From the NCBI RefSeq assembly GCF_002295065.1, contig NZ_NSGG01000002.1:248001-312000 (forward strand): a stretch of DNA of 64,000 bases, in the 5' to 3' direction. This document shows, piece after piece, positions 46,236 through 54,950 of the stretch (position 1 is its first letter; each line of letters begins with the position of its first letter). The notes under the pieces were generated by a model that saw only the letters and a list, made by a program, of their open reading frames with translations, was not told the DNA's origin and did not search any database. Both the position numbers and the translations under genes were made by a program. This stretch comes from Mesorhizobium sp. WSM3859 (lineage in GTDB: Bacteria; Pseudomonadota; Alphaproteobacteria; Rhizobiales; Rhizobiaceae).

Positions 46236-46630
46236 ATGACGAGCTCCTCCCTTGGTGGCGCGGGCGCATCGGCCAGGCCGGCCACGATGACGATGTGCTG
46301 GCAGACATTGTCGATATCGCGGATCACGTCGTCGTTCCAGAAGCGCAGGATGGTCCAGCCGAGCGCCTCGATGGTGGCGGTTCGCGCAGCGTCAGACGCC
46401 GAGTTTTCAGGCGAAGCATGTTGCGAGCCGTCCAGCTCGACGATCAGCTTCTTCTTGGGGCAGGCAAAATCGACGATGTAGCCAGCTATGGGCATCTGAC
46501 GCCTAAACGCCATTCCCATCAGCCTATCGGCGCGGACCTCATTCCAGAGCTTCAATTCGGCGTCTGTCATCGCCTTGCGCATCTTGCGCGCATTGCCGCG
46601 GTTGACAGGAGATATCCGGTGATGAGTCAT
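46232..46630 (-). CDS. DUF559 endonuclease-like protein
   Basis: A 132-residue protein of the DUF559 family, related to very short patch repair endonucleases. Its core MTDAELKLWNEVRADRLMGMAFRRQMPIAGYIVDFACPKKKLIVELDGSQH carries the acidic residues expected for metal binding (Asp in YIVDF, Glu and Asp in VELDG). No substrate is known. It is the first gene of the five-gene operon. A family A repeat ends one base upstream of its ATG, leaving no native ribosome binding site; starts at 46582 or 46570 are alternatives. Confidence 0.82.
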   Translation of the reverse strand: MTHHRISPVNRGNARKMRKAMTDAELKLWNEVRADRLMGMAFRRQMPIAGYIVDFACPKKKLIVELDGSQHASPENSASDAARTATIEALGWTILRFWNDDVIRDIDNVCQHIVIVAGLADAPAPPREELVI

Positions 46631-46631
46631 C

Positions 46632-46801
46632 GCGAGGCCCCCCTCTCTGCCCTGCCGGGCATCTCCCCCTCAAGGGGGGAGATCAGCAGCTTCGCCGACG
46701 GCATCTCATCTGCCACGTCGGCGATTGGCGAAAGTCCGCGTGACATCCAATCTCCCCCCTTGAGGGGGAGATGCCCGGCAGGACAGAGAGGGGGGCCTCG
46801 C
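46632..46801. repeat. Palindromic intergenic repeat, family A copy 10
   Basis: Inverted repeat of about 170 bp, with ends GCGAGGCCCCCCTCTC and GAGAGGGGGGCCTCGC, filling the gap between the cysS stop (31 bases away) and the DUF559 start codon (one base away). Confidence 0.92.
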
Positions 46802-46832
46802 TCCAACCTCTCCCGCATGGGGGCAACCACCC

Positions 46833-48284
46833 TCACCGCTTGATCTCCCACGTCGTCACGCGCGCCCCGGTGACGGGATCCTTGCCGTCCTTCAACTGCA
46901 CGCCCTGAGCCAATAGCTCGTCCCGGATGCGATCCGCCTCCGCCCAGTTCTTGGCGGCGATCAGCGCGAGCCGATCCGCGATTGCCTTGGCCACCGCATC
47001 CTCGTCCACCTTGGCCGCGCCGACATCGAAGCCGAGGAAGGCCAGCGCCGCCTTCAGCGAAGCGGCTGCGCCGTTCCCGACATCGCCGCCAGCCTCGACC
47101 GCCTCACCGGCCAGCTGCGTCAGCCGCTGGAAGGCGGTGTAGGTGGCGAGGTCGTCGGATAGCGCTTCCACCACCTCGACCGGCAGGTGCTTCGCGGCCA
47201 CAGGCGCAAGATCGGCGGCGCGCTTCCATTTGCGCAGCGTGTTTTCCGCTTCCTCCAGCTTGCGCACGGAAAAGTCGATCGGCTCGCGGTAATGCGTCAT
47301 CAGCATCGCCAGCCTGAGCACCTCGCCAGGCCATTTCCTACCGCCGAAAGTCTCGGTCTCCAGCAGCTCATGGATGGAGAAAAAATTGCCGAGGCTCTTC
47401 GACATCTTCTGGCCTTCGACCTGCAGGAAGCCGTTGTGCATCCAGACATTGGCCATGACCTTGGTGCCGTGGGCGCAGCGGGACTGGGCGATCTCGTTCT
47501 CGTGGTGCGGGAAGATCAGGTCCAGCCCGCCGCCATGGATGTCGAAGACCTCGCCAAGATAGGCGGCAGACATGGCCGAGCATTCGATGTGCCAGCCGGG
47601 CCGGCCCCTGCCCCACGGGCTTTCCCAGCCGGGCTCTTCCGGGCTCGACAGTTTCCACAACACGAAATCGCCGGGGTTCTTCTTGTGCGCGTCGACGGCG
47701 ATGCGCGCGCCCGCCTGCTGCTCGTCGAGATTGCGCTTCGAGAGCTCGCCATAGTCCGGCATCGATGCGGTGTCGAACAGCACCTCGCCGCCGGCGACAT
47801 AGGCATGGCCGCGCTCGATCAGCTGGCGGATCAGCGACAGCATGTCGGCCTTGCCGTCGGCGCGGGGCGCGACGAACTCGGTGGCCCGCGGCTCGAAGGT
47901 CGGCTGCAGGCAGCCGAGCGCCGCGACATCCTTATGGTACTGGTCGGCGGTTTTTTCGGTGACCTTGCGGATGGCGTCATTGAGCGACAGCTTGCCGGCC
48001 GCGATCTCGCCGCCGAAGTCTCGCAGCGCCCTAAGATTTATCTTGTCGTCGACATCCGTGATGTTGCGCACATACGTAACGTGCTGTTCGCCGTAGAGTT
48101 GGCGCAACAGGCGGAAAAGCACGTCGAAGACGATCGCCGGCCTGGCATTGCCGATATGGGCAAAGTCGTAAACGGTCGGGCCGCAGACATACATGCGCAC
48201 ATTTTGCGGGTCGATCGGAACGAAAGGTTCCTGCGTCCGCGTCAGCGTGTTGTAGAGGCTGAGGCCCTTCGATGCGTCAGACAT
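46833..48284 (-). CDS. cysS: Cysteine-tRNA ligase
   Basis: A 483-residue class I aminoacyl-tRNA synthetase that charges tRNA-Cys. HIGN (the HIGH motif) lies at residues 43-46 in [13 protein letters not shown], the zinc ligand Cys34 in MYVCGP, and KMSKS near residues 292-296 in [10 protein letters not shown]. The length and the C-terminal helical domain are standard. It is transcribed alone and ends next to a family A repeat. Confidence 0.96.
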   Translation of the reverse strand: MSDASKGLSLYNTLTRTQEPFVPIDPQNVRMYVCGPTVYDFAHIGNARPAIVFDVLFRLLRQLYGEQHVTYVRNITDVDDKINLRALRDFGGEIAAGKLSLNDAIRKVTEKTADQYHKDVAALGCLQPTFEPRATEFVAPRADGKADMLSLIRQLIERGHAYVAGGEVLFDTASMPDYGELSKRNLDEQQAGARIAVDAHKKNPGDFVLWKLSSPEEPGWESPWGRGRPGWHIECSAMSAAYLGEVFDIHGGGLDLIFPHHENEIAQSRCAHGTKVMANVWMHNGFLQVEGQKMSKSLGNFFSIHELLETETFGGRKWPGEVLRLAMLMTHYREPIDFSVRKLEEAENTLRKWKRAADLAPVAAKHLPVEVVEALSDDLATYTAFQRLTQLAGEAVEAGGDVGNGAAASLKAALAFLGFDVGAAKVDEDAVAKAIADRLALIAAKNWAEADRIRDELLAQGVQLKDGKDPVTGARVTTWEIKR

Positions 48285-48676
48285 GCGTGCCCTTCCGATC
48301 CCTTAGATTTGGATGGAGCCTTGCCTGCGCCACGGCGCAAAACGGACTCCAGCCTGCTGGCCGGGGCGTTTTTTCCGATCTGGGGAAAGATGAGGCGAAA
48401 ACGTCCGGACCAGCGCGAGGCTAGCCAATAACGCAAATGCCACAAATGGCGAAAGACGTTTTCATGGCCGGCTTTATCGCGCTGGCGGGTGTTGCCGTCA
48501 AGTCGCTCGGCTTAGGAAAGATGTCGTTGGATCACAGGTAAAGACGAGGCGAAACATTTTATTAAACATGTCGGCACAGTGATGAAACATTCGCCGGCTA
48601 GACCGCCCGGTGTCACGATTTGGTCCGAATCGACCCGCAAACGCTGAACACGAAACCGTTACCAGGGAAGAGAACC
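48285..48676. other. Intergenic region between cysS and a small gene
   Basis: About 390 bases between two divergent genes. It is AT-richer than the surrounding genes around 48530-48600 and probably holds both promoters. I see no tRNA, riboswitch or repeat-family element; short frames here lack support. Confidence 0.5.
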
Positions 48677-48832
48677 ATGGCTCGCAACAAGCAGGAACAG
48701 AACCGACAAACGCAGCCCGCGCTGGCCAACCACTACCGCGCGATCGGCCCGGCGGCCATCGTCGCCGCCCTCCTCCACACAGCGAAGAAGAAGAAGCCCG
48801 CGCAGAAGATCGTTTCGCCGCGCGCTGCCTAA
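48677..48832 (+). CDS. Small conserved hypothetical protein
   Basis: A 51-residue basic protein: MARNKQEQNRQTQPALANHY, a short hydrophobic stretch AIGPAAIVAALLH, then TAKKKKPAQKIVSPRAA. A strong ribosome binding site (AGGGAAGAG) lies before ATG 48677. The 17 lysine and arginine-rich end positions suggest nucleic-acid or membrane association, but no family is recognised. Confidence 0.7.
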   Translation: MARNKQEQNRQTQPALANHYRAIGPAAIVAALLHTAKKKKPAQKIVSPRAA

Positions 48833-48939
48833 GAAGGCACGACCGGCACGGTCCCGACGATGGGACGCCGGTGATGAGGGCGCCACAAGCGCCCTGGAGA
48901 TGAAGGCCCCAAAGCAGCCTTTCGGGCAAGCAGCCTTCG

Positions 48940-49701
48940 CTAAAACAAAGTCATTTGGTTTTCGTCCGCGCCAGGCTTCTGGCGCCTGGCCTTTTCGGCT
49001 TGCGGCGAAACGATGCCGCGATCCTGGATTTCCGGCCCGGTGTTGGCGACCTTGTTGACCAGGTCGGAAACCGGTATCGCCTCGAAGAAATCCGGCTCGG
49101 CGGGTTTAAGCAGATCGAGCACGTGGCGCGGCTCCTGTGTGCGGCAATCGAGCCAACGAGCGAAGTCGCGTTCCTCGATGACCACCGGCATGCGGTCGTG
49201 GATATGGGCAATGCCGGCATTGGCCTCAGTCGTGATGATCGCGCCGGTGTCCATCTCGGAACCGCCCGGTTCTGAAAAAGTCTCGATCAGGCCGGCGAAG
49301 GCGATCACCCCACCACGCTTCGGCCGGATCCAGTAAGGCTGGCCCTTATTGCCGCCAGACTGCTGCCACTCGTAAAAGCCCGACGCAGGCACAAGAGCGC
49401 GGCGGTGGCGCATGGCGGTCTTGAACGAGGCCTTTTGCAGCACGCCCTCGGCACGGGCGTTGAAGAGCAGCGGGAATTCCCTGGTGTCCTCGACCCAGGC
49501 CGGGATCAGGCCCCATCGCACCAGCATCGCCTGACGGTCCGGCAGATTTGAGCCCGGCTCGCGCTGTGGGCCGGCAAGCGCCATCAGCACCGGCTGCGTC
49601 GGCGCAATGTTGTAGCGGGGCGGAAATGCCTCCAATTCGGCCAGGCCGAGGAACGCCGCGGTCTGTTCTGGCGTGGCGGTCAAGGCGAAGCGTCCGGCCA
49701 T
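48940..49701 (-). CDS. SRAP (YedK/HMCES-like) protein lacking Cys2
   Basis: A 253-residue SOS response-associated peptidase family protein, which in other organisms crosslinks to abasic sites in single-stranded DNA through Cys2. The rest of the active site is visible: NARAE (Asn), GFYEW (Glu) and IHDRMP (His), plus PRYNIAPTQPV. But the start reads ATG GCC GGA CGC TTC, Met-Ala-Gly-Arg-Phe, where Met-Cys-Gly-Arg-Phe is expected. The frame continues upstream without another start giving Cys2. It could be a non-crosslinking variant or a regulatory homologue. Confidence 0.85.
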   Translation of the reverse strand: MAGRFALTATPEQTAAFLGLAELEAFPPRYNIAPTQPVLMALAGPQREPGSNLPDRQAMLVRWGLIPAWVEDTREFPLLFNARAEGVLQKASFKTAMRHRRALVPASGFYEWQQSGGNKGQPYWIRPKRGGVIAFAGLIETFSEPGGSEMDTGAIITTEANAGIAHIHDRMPVVIEERDFARWLDCRTQEPRHVLDLLKPAEPDFFEAIPVSDLVNKVANTGPEIQDRGIVSPQAEKARRQKPGADENQMTLF

Positions 49702-49819
49702 GGATCTGGGCTCGTCAGTTGGTGTTCGATGAAAGTGGCGATGGAACCGCGATGTCGCAACGGCTAAAGCTAGATTGGACCAACCGGTCCGCAACAAGGC
49801 TGCTAACAAATCGGCTCTC

Positions 49820-50245
49820 ATGCAATCCAGAAAGATCGTCCCGGCCGTCTCCGTTGCCGTCGTGCGGGCCAAGACCGTATTATTGGTCAAGCGTGCACGC
49901 GCACCTTCCAAAGGGCTTTACGCCTACCCCGGCGGCAAGGTCGAGCAGGGCGAGACGCTCGAGGCGGCGGCGGCACGCGAATTGCTGGAAGAGACCGGAT
50001 TGCGGGCCATCGGCTACCGCCCGTTGCGCGACATCCATATCGACGGCAGCGGCGAGAATCACGCTGTCGACTACCTGCTGACGGTGTTTGGCGCCGCCTA
50101 TGCCGGCGGCGAACCCGTGGCCAGCGACGATGCCGAGACCGCGGCGTTCTACACGCTGGCGGAAATGGCAGAGATGCCGCTTGCCGGCGACGTGTTCTCG
50201 GTCGCCGAGGGATTGCTCGGTCCCGCGCAACGCGCCACGCGGTGA
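49820..50245 (+). CDS. NUDIX hydrolase
   Basis: A 141-residue NUDIX protein. The Nudix box G-x5-E-x7-R-E-U-x-E-E-x-G-U is complete at residues 39-61 (GGKVEQGETLEAAAARELLEETGL), so a pyrophosphatase of nucleoside diphosphate derivatives is likely; the family's substrate range is broad. ATG 49820 is preferred; the frame is open to TTG 49775 but without support. It diverges from the SRAP gene, and the next gene begins about 70 bases after its stop. Confidence 0.9.
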   Translation: MQSRKIVPAVSVAVVRAKTVLLVKRARAPSKGLYAYPGGKVEQGETLEAAAARELLEETGLRAIGYRPLRDIHIDGSGENHAVDYLLTVFGAAYAGGEPVASDDAETAAFYTLAEMAEMPLAGDVFSVAEGLLGPAQRATR

Positions 50246-50316
50246 GCATCCAGAATGGCCTTGCAGGCGACAAAATGTTTCGCCACAAAGCCTTGCCCTT
50301 TCTTCGCAAGGCTCAG

Positions 50317-50694
50317 ATGACCCGCGCTTCCCCACTTCTCGCCGCGTGCCTCGCCGTCGGCATCGCCGCCTCGCCGGCCCCGGCGCGCGCCACCGAGGCG
50401 CCGTTCGAGCCGGGGCTGATGCGGCTGGCGGAAGTGCTGGGATCGCTGCATTTCCTGCGCAACCTGTGCGGCGAAAAGGGCGACCAGTGGCGGGTCGAAA
50501 TGGAAAAGCTGCTCGAGTCGGAAAATCCGGACCCCGACCGGCGCGCCCGCTTCATCGCCTCCTTCAACCGCGGCTACCGCTCCTTCAGCGGTACCTACAC
50601 ACAATGCACGCCTTCGGCGACCGCGGCCATTGCCCGTTACATGAAGGAAGGCGAGACGCTGTCGCGCGACATCGCTTCGCGCTACGGGAACTGA
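50317..50694 (+). CDS. TIGR02301 family protein
   Basis: A 125-residue exported protein with a signal peptide (MTRASPLLAACLAVGIAASPAPARA). The mature part matches the TIGR02301 pattern: LHFLRNLCGEKGDQWRVEMEKLL, FNRGYRSFSGTYTQCTPSA and a terminal helix ARYMKEGETLSRDIASRYG, with two cysteines. The family is confined mainly to Rhizobiales and has no known function. ATG 50317 has AAGG upstream. Confidence 0.85.
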   Translation: MTRASPLLAACLAVGIAASPAPARATEAPFEPGLMRLAEVLGSLHFLRNLCGEKGDQWRVEMEKLLESENPDPDRRARFIASFNRGYRSFSGTYTQCTPSATAAIARYMKEGETLSRDIASRYGN

Positions 50695-51050
50695 GGCCGG
50701 CTCGGCCGACAGCAAACGTTTTGCGCGGATTTCTTGCGACAATTGGCGTCAATGTGACCTGCCTTATTGTCTCCTGTCCCGCTCTGGTGCAATCATCTGT
50801 TGCGGTTTCGCAACAGTGTTAATGAAACGTTAGCGCGCGATTGCGGAATTAACTCAAACTGAAGGTTTTGATGCCGCAAGCCTGCCTAATCGGCTAAGCT
50901 CGGCATCGAGTGAGCGCAGTCTCACCGACAATGTGAATTTCGACCCTAAAAATGTCGTATTTACAATGACTTAATTGAGACTGCGGACGAACTGAAAGCC
51001 CAAGCTCGGTCCACTGTCGGATCGTCGCTTGCAGTAAGGTGGACATCGCA
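50695..51050. other. Intergenic region with a CtrA-like half-site pair
   Basis: About 356 bases before the next small gene. It contains TTAATGAAACGTTAG at 50819-50833, close to the CtrA site TTAA-N7-TTAA, but the second half differs by one base. No other feature recognised; the region likely carries the downstream promoter. Confidence 0.45.
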
Positions 51051-51308
51051 ATGGAACATGGTGTCAGCGACATCGACGCATTGGTCAGGGAAGAAAAACG
51101 CCTGACCGCTGTTGAGAGCCACAGCGAGGCTTGGGCGGAAGGCCTGTCGGCTGGCATCGAACCGGAGATCATCGCCGAGGCAGCGCTGGAGACGGCTTTC
51201 GGCGAGATGTTGCGCGCCAATGGCGAGACCTCGGCGCTGGCGCTGCTCGACCGCATGCGGGAAAAGGTGATCGCCGGCGCCTTCGAGCCGGAACGGCTGA
51301 AGCACTAG
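51051..51308 (+). CDS. Small conserved hypothetical protein
   Basis: An 85-residue acidic helical protein (MEHGVSDIDALVREEKRLTAVESHSEAWAEGLSAGIEPEIIAEAALETAFGEML...). ATG 51051 has AAGGTGG at a good distance; a GTG at 51039 is in frame. It resembles small helical proteins common in this order, without an assigned role. A possible CtrA-like site lies upstream. Confidence 0.65.
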   Translation: MEHGVSDIDALVREEKRLTAVESHSEAWAEGLSAGIEPEIIAEAALETAFGEMLRANGETSALALLDRMREKVIAGAFEPERLKH

Positions 51309-51433
51309 TCATCCGTTTTAACGGCGACTTTTCGACAGTGACTTTTGACGGGGGCACGCCGTTTGGGCATCATGCCCATGCGCTTGACCATTCAAGGCGC
51401 CGCCCGGACCGGCCCGGGTAACAGAGGCAAGCG

Positions 51434-52225
51434 GTGAGATTTTCGATGTCAGGCCGGCCGCGTGGGCTGACCCTCAACATCCTGATCACCGCTTCCTGCC
51501 TGGCGCTGCCTTTATGCCTCGCCAGCACACCTTCCCACGCCCTGAGCGAGATCCAGCGCGAGGACCTGCCTTCCCCGGTGACCCCGCCCGCCAACAGCGA
51601 CAGCGCCGCGCCCGGCAGCACCGCGCCGATACCGGAGGCCCCTGGCACCAAACCCACGGACGGCGGCCAGCCGGCCGACGACAGCGACAAGTCGGAGCCG
51701 GAAACGCCGCCTGCCAATGGCGGCATCACGAGCCCGCGCGCCGATCCTGATCAACCGCCGTCGGCGGTCGTCTATGACCTCGACACGCTCCCCGAACCCG
51801 TCAAGCGCATGCATGGGCTGATCATCGAGGCCTGCCGGACCGGCGACATCGAGAAGCTGCGGCCGCTGATCGGCAAGGGCGATGCCATGACGCAATTGTC
51901 GCTGGGCGACATCGACGGCGACCCGATCACCTTCCTCAAGGGCCTTTCTGGCGACAGCGACGGCCAGGAAATCCTCGCCATCCTAGAAGAGGTGCTTTCG
52001 GCCGGCTATGTGCATGTCGACACCGGCACGCCGCAGGAACTCTATGTCTGGCCGTATTTCTTCGCGCTGCCGCTCGACAAGCTCGATGCCAGGCAACGCG
52101 TCGAATTGTTCAAGCTGGTCACGGCCAGCGACTATGACGACATGAAGCAGTTCGGCGCTTACATCTTCTACCGCGTCGGCATCACGCCGACGGGCCAGTG
52201 GCTGTTCTTTGTCGCCGGAGATTGA
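51434..52225 (+). CDS. Exported hypothetical protein with disordered linker
   Basis: A 263-residue protein with a signal peptide (LTLNILITASCLALPLCLAS), a Pro/Asp/Gly-rich disordered stretch to about residue 115, and a C-terminal domain of about 150 residues (LPEPVKRMHGLIIEACRTGDIEKLRPLIGKGD ... YVWPYFFALPLDKLDARQRVELFKLVTASDYDDMKQFGAYIFYRVGITPTGQWLFFVAGD). The domain is unnamed to me; its WPYFFALP and QWLFF motifs may mark a family. GTG 51434 has GAGG upstream. Confidence 0.7.
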   Translation: MRFSMSGRPRGLTLNILITASCLALPLCLASTPSHALSEIQREDLPSPVTPPANSDSAAPGSTAPIPEAPGTKPTDGGQPADDSDKSEPETPPANGGITSPRADPDQPPSAVVYDLDTLPEPVKRMHGLIIEACRTGDIEKLRPLIGKGDAMTQLSLGDIDGDPITFLKGLSGDSDGQEILAILEEVLSAGYVHVDTGTPQELYVWPYFFALPLDKLDARQRVELFKLVTASDYDDMKQFGAYIFYRVGITPTGQWLFFVAGD

Positions 52226-52302
52226 GGCAGACCAGGTATGGCAATGTGGCGGGGCAACGAAACGATGTCCGTTAAGCCTATTGGTAGGGCCGTCGCGACG
52301 GC

Positions 52303-52527
52303 TTAGGCAGTGGTCAGAAGGATGCCATGGCCGAATTCGTCAGCCAACTTCATGATAAGCAGCTTCTCACGCGCCGTGAGGCCCTTTTGATCGACAAAGC
52401 GCCAGTTGCGCTCATAAAGCGCAAAGGCCTCTTTGGCGGGGATGGGGCGCGCGACATCGCGGTTCCATGCCAGCGCCTGAAGCTCCGGAAACTCTGCAGG
52501 AATGATCGGCGCGATGTTCTCGGTCAT
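52303..52527 (-). CDS. Small conserved hypothetical protein
   Basis: A 74-residue protein (MTENIAPIIPAEFPELQALAWNRDVARPIPAKEAFALYERNWRFVDQKGLTAREKLLIMKLADEFGHGILLTTA). The WNRD.ARPIPA.EAFALYERNWRFVD pattern appears in many rhizobial genomes without a function. ATG 52527 is preferred over the in-frame TTG upstream. A palindrome GCCGTCGCGACGGC lies just beyond its stop, between this gene and the convergent exported-protein gene. Confidence 0.7.
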   Translation of the reverse strand: MTENIAPIIPAEFPELQALAWNRDVARPIPAKEAFALYERNWRFVDQKGLTAREKLLIMKLADEFGHGILLTTA

Positions 52528-52579
52528 AGCGCATTCAAGATAATGCAGAGCGTTTAACAAATCCAATTTTGGCGGAGAT

Positions 52580-52672
52580 GGAGCGTTTCACGGAAACGGT
52601 GAAACGCTCCATCCTTTTGTTTTGGCGCAATTCCGGACGGAAAATCGCTCACGCTTTTCCTGGAATTGCTCA
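52580..52672. repeat. Short palindromic repeat, family B copy 3
   Basis: Best-preserved family B element: hairpin GGAGCGTTTCACG / CGTGAAACGCTCC at the left, then GCAATTCCGGACGGAAAATC and GAATTGCTCA. Its right end contains the TGA stop of the dihydroorotase gene (52670-52672). Confidence 0.92.
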
Positions 52673-54001
52673 AGCCGGCAGCGCCTCAGAAAACTCCACC
52701 GCTCTGCCCTGGCCGGGTGTCGCGATCTCACCTTCCCACATGACGCGCGTGCCGCGCAGGAAGGTGCCGACCGGCCAGCCGGTGACCTCCCTGCCGTCAT
52801 AGGGCGTCCAGCCGGCCTTGGAGCCGGCCTGGGCGTTGGTGATGGTCTCGCGCCGCTTCAGGTCGACGATGGTGAAATCGGCATCGTAGCCGGCGGCGAT
52901 GCGGCCTTTCCTGGCCATGCCGAAGATGCGCTGCGGACCGTGGCTGGAAAGGTCGACGAAGCGCTGCAAGGTGAGCCGGCCGGCATTGACGTGATCCAGC
53001 ATGATCGGCACCAGCGTCTGCACGCCGGTCATGCCCGAGGGCGAGGCCGGATAGGGCTTTGCCTTCTCGGCCAGCGTGTGCGGCGCGTGGTCGGACCCCA
53101 GCACGTCGACGATGCCTTCATGAATGCCGTGCCAGACGCCGTCGCGGTGGCGCGAGGCCCGCACCGGAGGGTTCATCTGGATCAGCGTGCCAAGCCTGGC
53201 ATAGTCGTCGGCGCTTAGCGTCAGATGGTGCGGCGTCGCCTCGCAGGTCGCGACGTCCTTGTGCTGTTCGAGGAAGACGATCTCCTCGGCCGTCGAGATG
53301 TGCAGCACATGGATGCGCGCGCGCGTCTGCCTGGCGATGCGCACCAGGCGCTCGGTGCAGCGAAGTGCTGCGATCTCGTCGCGCCAGACGGGATGCGACG
53401 ACGGATCGCCCTCGACGCGCTCGCCGAGCCGCTCGCGCAGACGGAATTCGTCTTCCGAATGGAAGGCGGAGCGGCGGCGGGTGTTGCGCAGGATCGAGGC
53501 GACGCCTTCGTCGTCCTCGACCAGAAGGTCGCCGGTGGACGAGCCCATGAACACTTTGATGCCGGCCGCTCCCGGCAGCCGTTCCAGCTCGCCGACATCG
53601 CGAGCGTTGTCGCGCGTGCCGCCGACCCAGAAGGCGAAATCGCAATGCATGCGGCCGGTGGCGCGGCGCACCTTGTCGGCGAGCGCCGCCTCGCTGGTGG
53701 TCAGCGGATTGGTGTTGGGCATTTCAAAGACGGCGGTGACGCCGCCGAGCACCGCTGCACGGGAGCCGGTCTCCAGGTCTTCCTTGTGCTCCAGCCCCGG
53801 CTCGCGAAAATGCACCTGGCCGTCGACAACACCCGGCAGGATGTGCAAGCCCGTGCAGTCGATGGTTTCGCCGGCCGAGGCCTGGGCGAGATCGCCGATC
53901 CGCGCGATGCGTCCGGCCTTCACGCCGATGTCGCGGCGACCCTCTCCGTCATGGTTGACCACGGTGCCGCCTGTCAGGATGAGGTCGAAGGTGGTTGCCA
54001 T
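52670..54001 (-). CDS. pyrC: Dihydroorotase (PyrC-like amidohydrolase)
   Basis: A 443-residue amidohydrolase of the dihydroorotase group, which closes carbamoyl-aspartate to dihydroorotate in pyrimidine synthesis. The metal site is mostly visible: Lys in AGIKVFMGSS, His in AFHSED, His in VLHISTAEE, Asp in LGSDHAPH. But the first motif, normally DxHxHxR, reads VDGQVHFREPG, so the first His is Gln; this form is familiar in alphaproteobacterial relatives. ATG 54001 is preferred over TTG 54013. It diverges from ygfZ with an 85-base gap. Confidence 0.85.
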   Translation of the reverse strand: MATTFDLILTGGTVVNHDGEGRRDIGVKAGRIARIGDLAQASAGETIDCTGLHILPGVVDGQVHFREPGLEHKEDLETGSRAAVLGGVTAVFEMPNTNPLTTSEAALADKVRRATGRMHCDFAFWVGGTRDNARDVGELERLPGAAGIKVFMGSSTGDLLVEDDEGVASILRNTRRRSAFHSEDEFRLRERLGERVEGDPSSHPVWRDEIAALRCTERLVRIARQTRARIHVLHISTAEEIVFLEQHKDVATCEATPHHLTLSADDYARLGTLIQMNPPVRASRHRDGVWHGIHEGIVDVLGSDHAPHTLAEKAKPYPASPSGMTGVQTLVPIMLDHVNAGRLTLQRFVDLSSHGPQRIFGMARKGRIAAGYDADFTIVDLKRRETITNAQAGSKAGWTPYDGREVTGWPVGTFLRGTRVMWEGEIATPGQGRAVEFSEALPA

Positions 54002-54086
54002 GGGCAGGTCCAATCTCTTGCGGGGGGAGTGTGGCCGGCTTACGTAATGACCGAACGTTTTGCAAGATCAGGCCGATTTTACCCTC

Positions 54087-54950
54087 ATGTCCTTTGCCCA
54101 GCTCAACGACCGCGCGCTCATTACCGTGTCAGGCCCCGAAGCCGAGCATTTCCTGCAGAACATCCTCACCACCGATCTCGATACGCTCGGCCCCGCCGAG
54201 GCCAAACCCGGCGCGCTGCTGGCGCCGCAGGGCAGGATCCTGTTCGATTTCCTGATCTCGCGCGCCGGCGACAACGGTTTTCGGCTCGACTGCCGGGCCG
54301 ACATCGCTGACGACTTCGTGCGCCGGCTGATGCTTTATCGGCTAAGGGCAAAAGCGGAGATTGCCAAGCAGGATCAGGTGGTTGTCACGGTCGCGTGGGG
54401 CGATGAATCAACCGCCTCATCTTCCGATTCAACGGTGCTTGCCGACACGCGGTTTCGCGATGTGGCGGTAAGCCGTGCTTATGGCGGCGGGGCAAAGGAC
54501 GGTGGCGATCCTGATGGCTGGAAAGCCGTTCGCATCGCCAACGGCGTCGCCGAAAGCGGCTCCGACTACCAGCTTGGTGACGCCTTCCCGCATGATGTGC
54601 TGCTCGACGAAACCGGCGGCGTCGGCTTCAAGAAAGGCTGCTATATCGGCCAGGAAGTGGTTTCGCGCATGCAGCATCGCGGCACCGCGCGGCGCCGGGT
54701 TCTGATCGCATCGGCTGACGACCCCCTGCCCGCTTCGAGGACCGAGCTCGCCGTCGCCGGCCGGCCGGTGGGCGCGCTCGGCTCGGTTAGCGGCAGGACC
54801 GGCCTTGCCATTGCCCGCATCGACCGGGTCAAGGCGGCGCTCGACGCCGGCGAGGCGATCGTGGCGGGCGATGTTCCGGTTATGCTCGCGATTCCCGCCT
54901 GGGCGAAGTTCAGCTTCCCTGAAGGCGCGGTCAGCGCGGAGGAGGCCTGA
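54087..54950 (+). CDS. ygfZ: YgfZ/GcvT-domain protein
   Basis: A 287-residue folate-dependent protein of the YgfZ/IBA57 family, which helps build or repair iron-sulfur clusters. The signature KGCYIGQEV lies near residue 195, and the N-terminal FLQNILTTDLDTL region matches the family. ATG 54087 is chosen for the family N-terminus. The following HD gene begins on the A of this gene's stop codon (TGATGG), so they are translationally coupled. Confidence 0.92.
   Translation: MSFAQLNDRALITVSGPEAEHFLQNILTTDLDTLGPAEAKPGALLAPQGRILFDFLISRAGDNGFRLDCRADIADDFVRRLMLYRLRAKAEIAKQDQVVVTVAWGDESTASSSDSTVLADTRFRDVAVSRAYGGGAKDGGDPDGWKAVRIANGVAESGSDYQLGDAFPHDVLLDETGGVGFKKGCYIGQEVVSRMQHRGTARRRVLIASADDPLPASRTELAVAGRPVGALGSVSGRTGLAIARIDRVKAALDAGEAIVAGDVPVMLAIPAWAKFSFPEGAVSAEEA

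Noticed and set aside
52289..52302. Terminator between convergent genes
   Set aside because: GCCGTCGCGACGGC is a perfect palindrome but no T tract follows.
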